Positions 62,857 through 64,000 of a stretch of 64,000 nucleotides of DNA are shown in pieces. The stretch is from Apirhabdus apintestini. Its GTDB lineage: Bacteria > Pseudomonadota > Gammaproteobacteria > Enterobacterales > Enterobacteriaceae. Position numbers and translations under genes: made by a program. The notes below the pieces were generated by a model. The model ran no database searches. It was not told the origin of the DNA and was given only the letters and a program-made list of their open reading frames with translations. The stretch is from the NCBI GenBank assembly GCA_033977085.1, contig CP138906.1:3472001-3536000 (forward strand), in the 5' to 3' direction. Each line of letters starts with the position of its first letter. Position 1 is the first letter of the stretch.

Positions 62857-62886
62857 AAAACGCCGGCATTAGAATACCGGCGTTTT
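62857..62886. terminator. Hairpin terminator between peptides 3 and 2
   Basis: AAAACGCCGG and CCGGCGTTTT form a 10-bp stem ending in A and T runs, a bidirectional intrinsic terminator. It lies just after the peptide 3 stop and ends 18 bases before the peptide 2 ATG. Confidence 0.85.
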
Positions 62887-62897
62887 GTCAGCAATGA

Positions 62898-63125
62898 TTA
62901 TGCTTTTTTACCACCACCGATGATACCGGTAATAGTATTTTTCAGGTTATCAAAACCATCAGTCAGAAGCTTAGAAATACCGTCGAAAGTATTTTTGAAG
63001 ATCGGAGCGATAGTATTATTCAGAAAATCGCTGACTTCTTTAGCAAAAGAACCGTCGAAGAAACCAGACAGATCTAATTTACCACCAGAAACATGATTGA
63101 TTTCGCTATTTTTTAATTCGCGCAT
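62898..63125 (-). CDS. Double-glycine-leader peptide 3 (microcin-like)
   Basis: A 75-aa precursor: leader MRELKNSEINHVSGG, then a 60-residue amphipathic sequence rich in Phe, Asp, Asn and Lys (FFDGSFAKEVSDFLNNTIAP, IFKNTFDGISKLLTDGFDN) with a flexible GGGKKA tail. AAGGA precedes the ATG. The regular spacing of hydrophobic residues suggests a membrane-active helix. Unknown family; exporter linkage and leader define it. Confidence 0.82.
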   Translation of the reverse strand: MRELKNSEINHVSGGKLDLSGFFDGSFAKEVSDFLNNTIAPIFKNTFDGISKLLTDGFDNLKNTITGIIGGGKKA

Positions 63126-63165
63126 GGTACTATTCCTTTTTTATATTGTATTACACGTGGAAGAA

Positions 63166-63483
63166 TTAGACTTTAGGCGTAGTAACAGTCAGATCGGCAA
63201 ACTGATCTGAATAGTTATTAAAGGTTTCCAGCGTTTTATCCCAGTCATTAACCAGGCCATAAACAGCGCCGTGAACGGTTGCCAAAGCGCCGCCCCAGAC
63301 CATGGTAACCAGAGAGGAGATAAGGCCGAAACCCAAGATCCCGCCCACAGAACCGCCAGCTACGCCGCCGCGCATAGTACCGGAAGATAATCCAACCAAA
63401 GCCCCTAATCCAGCAGCACCGAGGCGAGAAGCAAAACTTGCGCCTGCAACAACGTCTACTTCATGAATGCTAAGTTCACGCAT
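63166..63483 (-). CDS. Glycine-zipper leader peptide 4 (microcin-like)
   Basis: A 105-aa precursor. Leader MRELSIHEVDVVAGA ends Gly-Ala, as in several class II microcins. The mature part has a long Gly/Ala zipper (GAAGLGALVGLSSGTMRGG, VAGGSVGGILGFGLISSLV) with many GxxxG steps, a second hydrophobic helix (WGGALATVHGAVYGLV) and an acidic tail. AAAGGAA precedes the ATG. It recalls colicin V-type peptides and the glycine-zipper Cdz toxins of Caulobacter in general style. An immunity function cannot be excluded, but the leader argues for export. Confidence 0.82.
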   Translation of the reverse strand: MRELSIHEVDVVAGASFASRLGAAGLGALVGLSSGTMRGGVAGGSVGGILGFGLISSLVTMVWGGALATVHGAVYGLVNDWDKTLETFNNYSDQFADLTVTTPKV

Positions 63484-63540
63484 TGATAATTCCTTTACAT
63501 TTTTTGATTATTTACTGTTCCAAAGTCATAAAACTATGAC

Positions 63541-64000
63541 TTATTTATCACCAGTTACGCTTCCAGGAAGCATATCAGGATAAATTTCTTGAATAGCACC
63601 ATTATTAAGAGCAATAACACGGTCAGCACTCCGAATAGTTTCCGGTCGATGTGCAATAATAATACGTGTTATTTTCATCTGCCTAACGGCGTTATTAATT
63701 AACATTTCTTTTTCCACATCCAAATGGCTTGATGCTTCATCAAGAACCAAAATAGATGGGTTACGGTAAAGCGCTCTTGCTAATAAAACACGCTGATTCT
63801 GCCCGCCAGATAAAGATGACCCCATATCACCAACCAGGCTTTGATAACCCATTGGCATACGCATAATTTCATCATGTATCTGAGCGAGTTTGGCGACATT
63901 TTCAATTCGCTCCTGATCTGGCTCAGCGTCAAAAAAACAAATATTATCTGATATTGAACCTGCGAAAAGAATATCGTCCTGCATTACGCAACCTATTCTT
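63541..64000 (-). CDS. Bacteriocin-type ABC exporter, C-terminal part (runs off the window)
   Basis: The last 150 or so residues of an ABC exporter nucleotide-binding domain: Q-loop CVMQDDILFAGSISDN, signature LSGGQNQRVLLARAL, Walker B ILVLDEASSHLD and the switch His in IIIAHRPETI. This resembles CvaB-type peptidase-containing exporters that cut double-glycine leaders, but the peptidase and membrane parts would lie beyond position 64000. Its stop is 57 bases before peptide 4 and all genes run the same way, so one operon is likely. Confidence 0.9.
   Translation of the reverse strand, partial: RIGCVMQDDILFAGSISDNICFFDAEPDQERIENVAKLAQIHDEIMRMPMGYQSLVGDMGSSLSGGQNQRVLLARALYRNPSILVLDEASSHLDVEKEMLINNAVRQMKITRIIIAHRPETIRSADRVIALNNGAIQEIYPDMLPGSVTGDK

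Overview
The window is a chromosomal segment of a motile (or formerly motile) member of the Enterobacterales. The evidence is a complete set of FlhDC/FliA-type flagellar genes, a type I-E CRISPR array, P4/P2-type prophage genes and a FimA-type chaperone-usher operon. Regulator, chemotaxis, motor, filament and hook-basal-body genes sit in one block rather than in the scattered E. coli/Salmonella arrangement, so a genus outside Escherichia/Salmonella is likely. I cannot name the genus.

Layout: (1) 1-8312, an integrative element with a P2-type integrase, a primase-helicase, small satellite-type ORFs, an AlpA regulator, an unknown coupled gene and a P4-type integrase. It ends in a 45-bp 3' fragment of a tRNA-Ile(CAU) gene that acts as attachment site. 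(2) 8483-8878, seven CRISPR repeats without cas genes, then about 1 kb with no gene. (3) 10.0-18.3 kb, a sigma-28-driven chemoreceptor and the srfABC operon. (4) 18.5-35.4 kb, flhEAB, cheZYBR, cheWA, motBA, flhCD, fliTSD and fliC. (5) 35.6-41.4 kb, fliA, an intact IS21-family element with a 5-bp target duplication, and a large HAD-domain gene. (6) 41.8-53.5 kb, flgLKJIHGFEDCB, with flgA and flgMN on the other strand. (7) 53.8-62.2 kb, an autotransporter adhesin and a four-gene fimbrial operon. (8) 62.4-64.0 kb, four small double-glycine-leader peptides behind the 3' end of an ABC exporter: a probable class II microcin-type or glycine-zipper toxin locus that runs off the right edge.

The flagellar genes form a hierarchy readable in the DNA: FlhDC at the top, FliA (sigma-28) and its antagonist FlgM, and six sites close to the sigma-28 consensus in front of the chemoreceptor gene, motA, fliD, fliC, flgK and flgM. 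The fliE-fliR export/C-ring genes, fliZ and a tar-like receptor in the che operon are not in the window.

A notable property of this sequence is that roughly 45 single-base indels interrupt otherwise well-preserved genes. Where I could resolve the site, almost all are the loss of one base from a short homopolymer. This looks more like uncorrected sequencing error than gene decay, so I join the pieces and annotate them as whole genes, noting each break.
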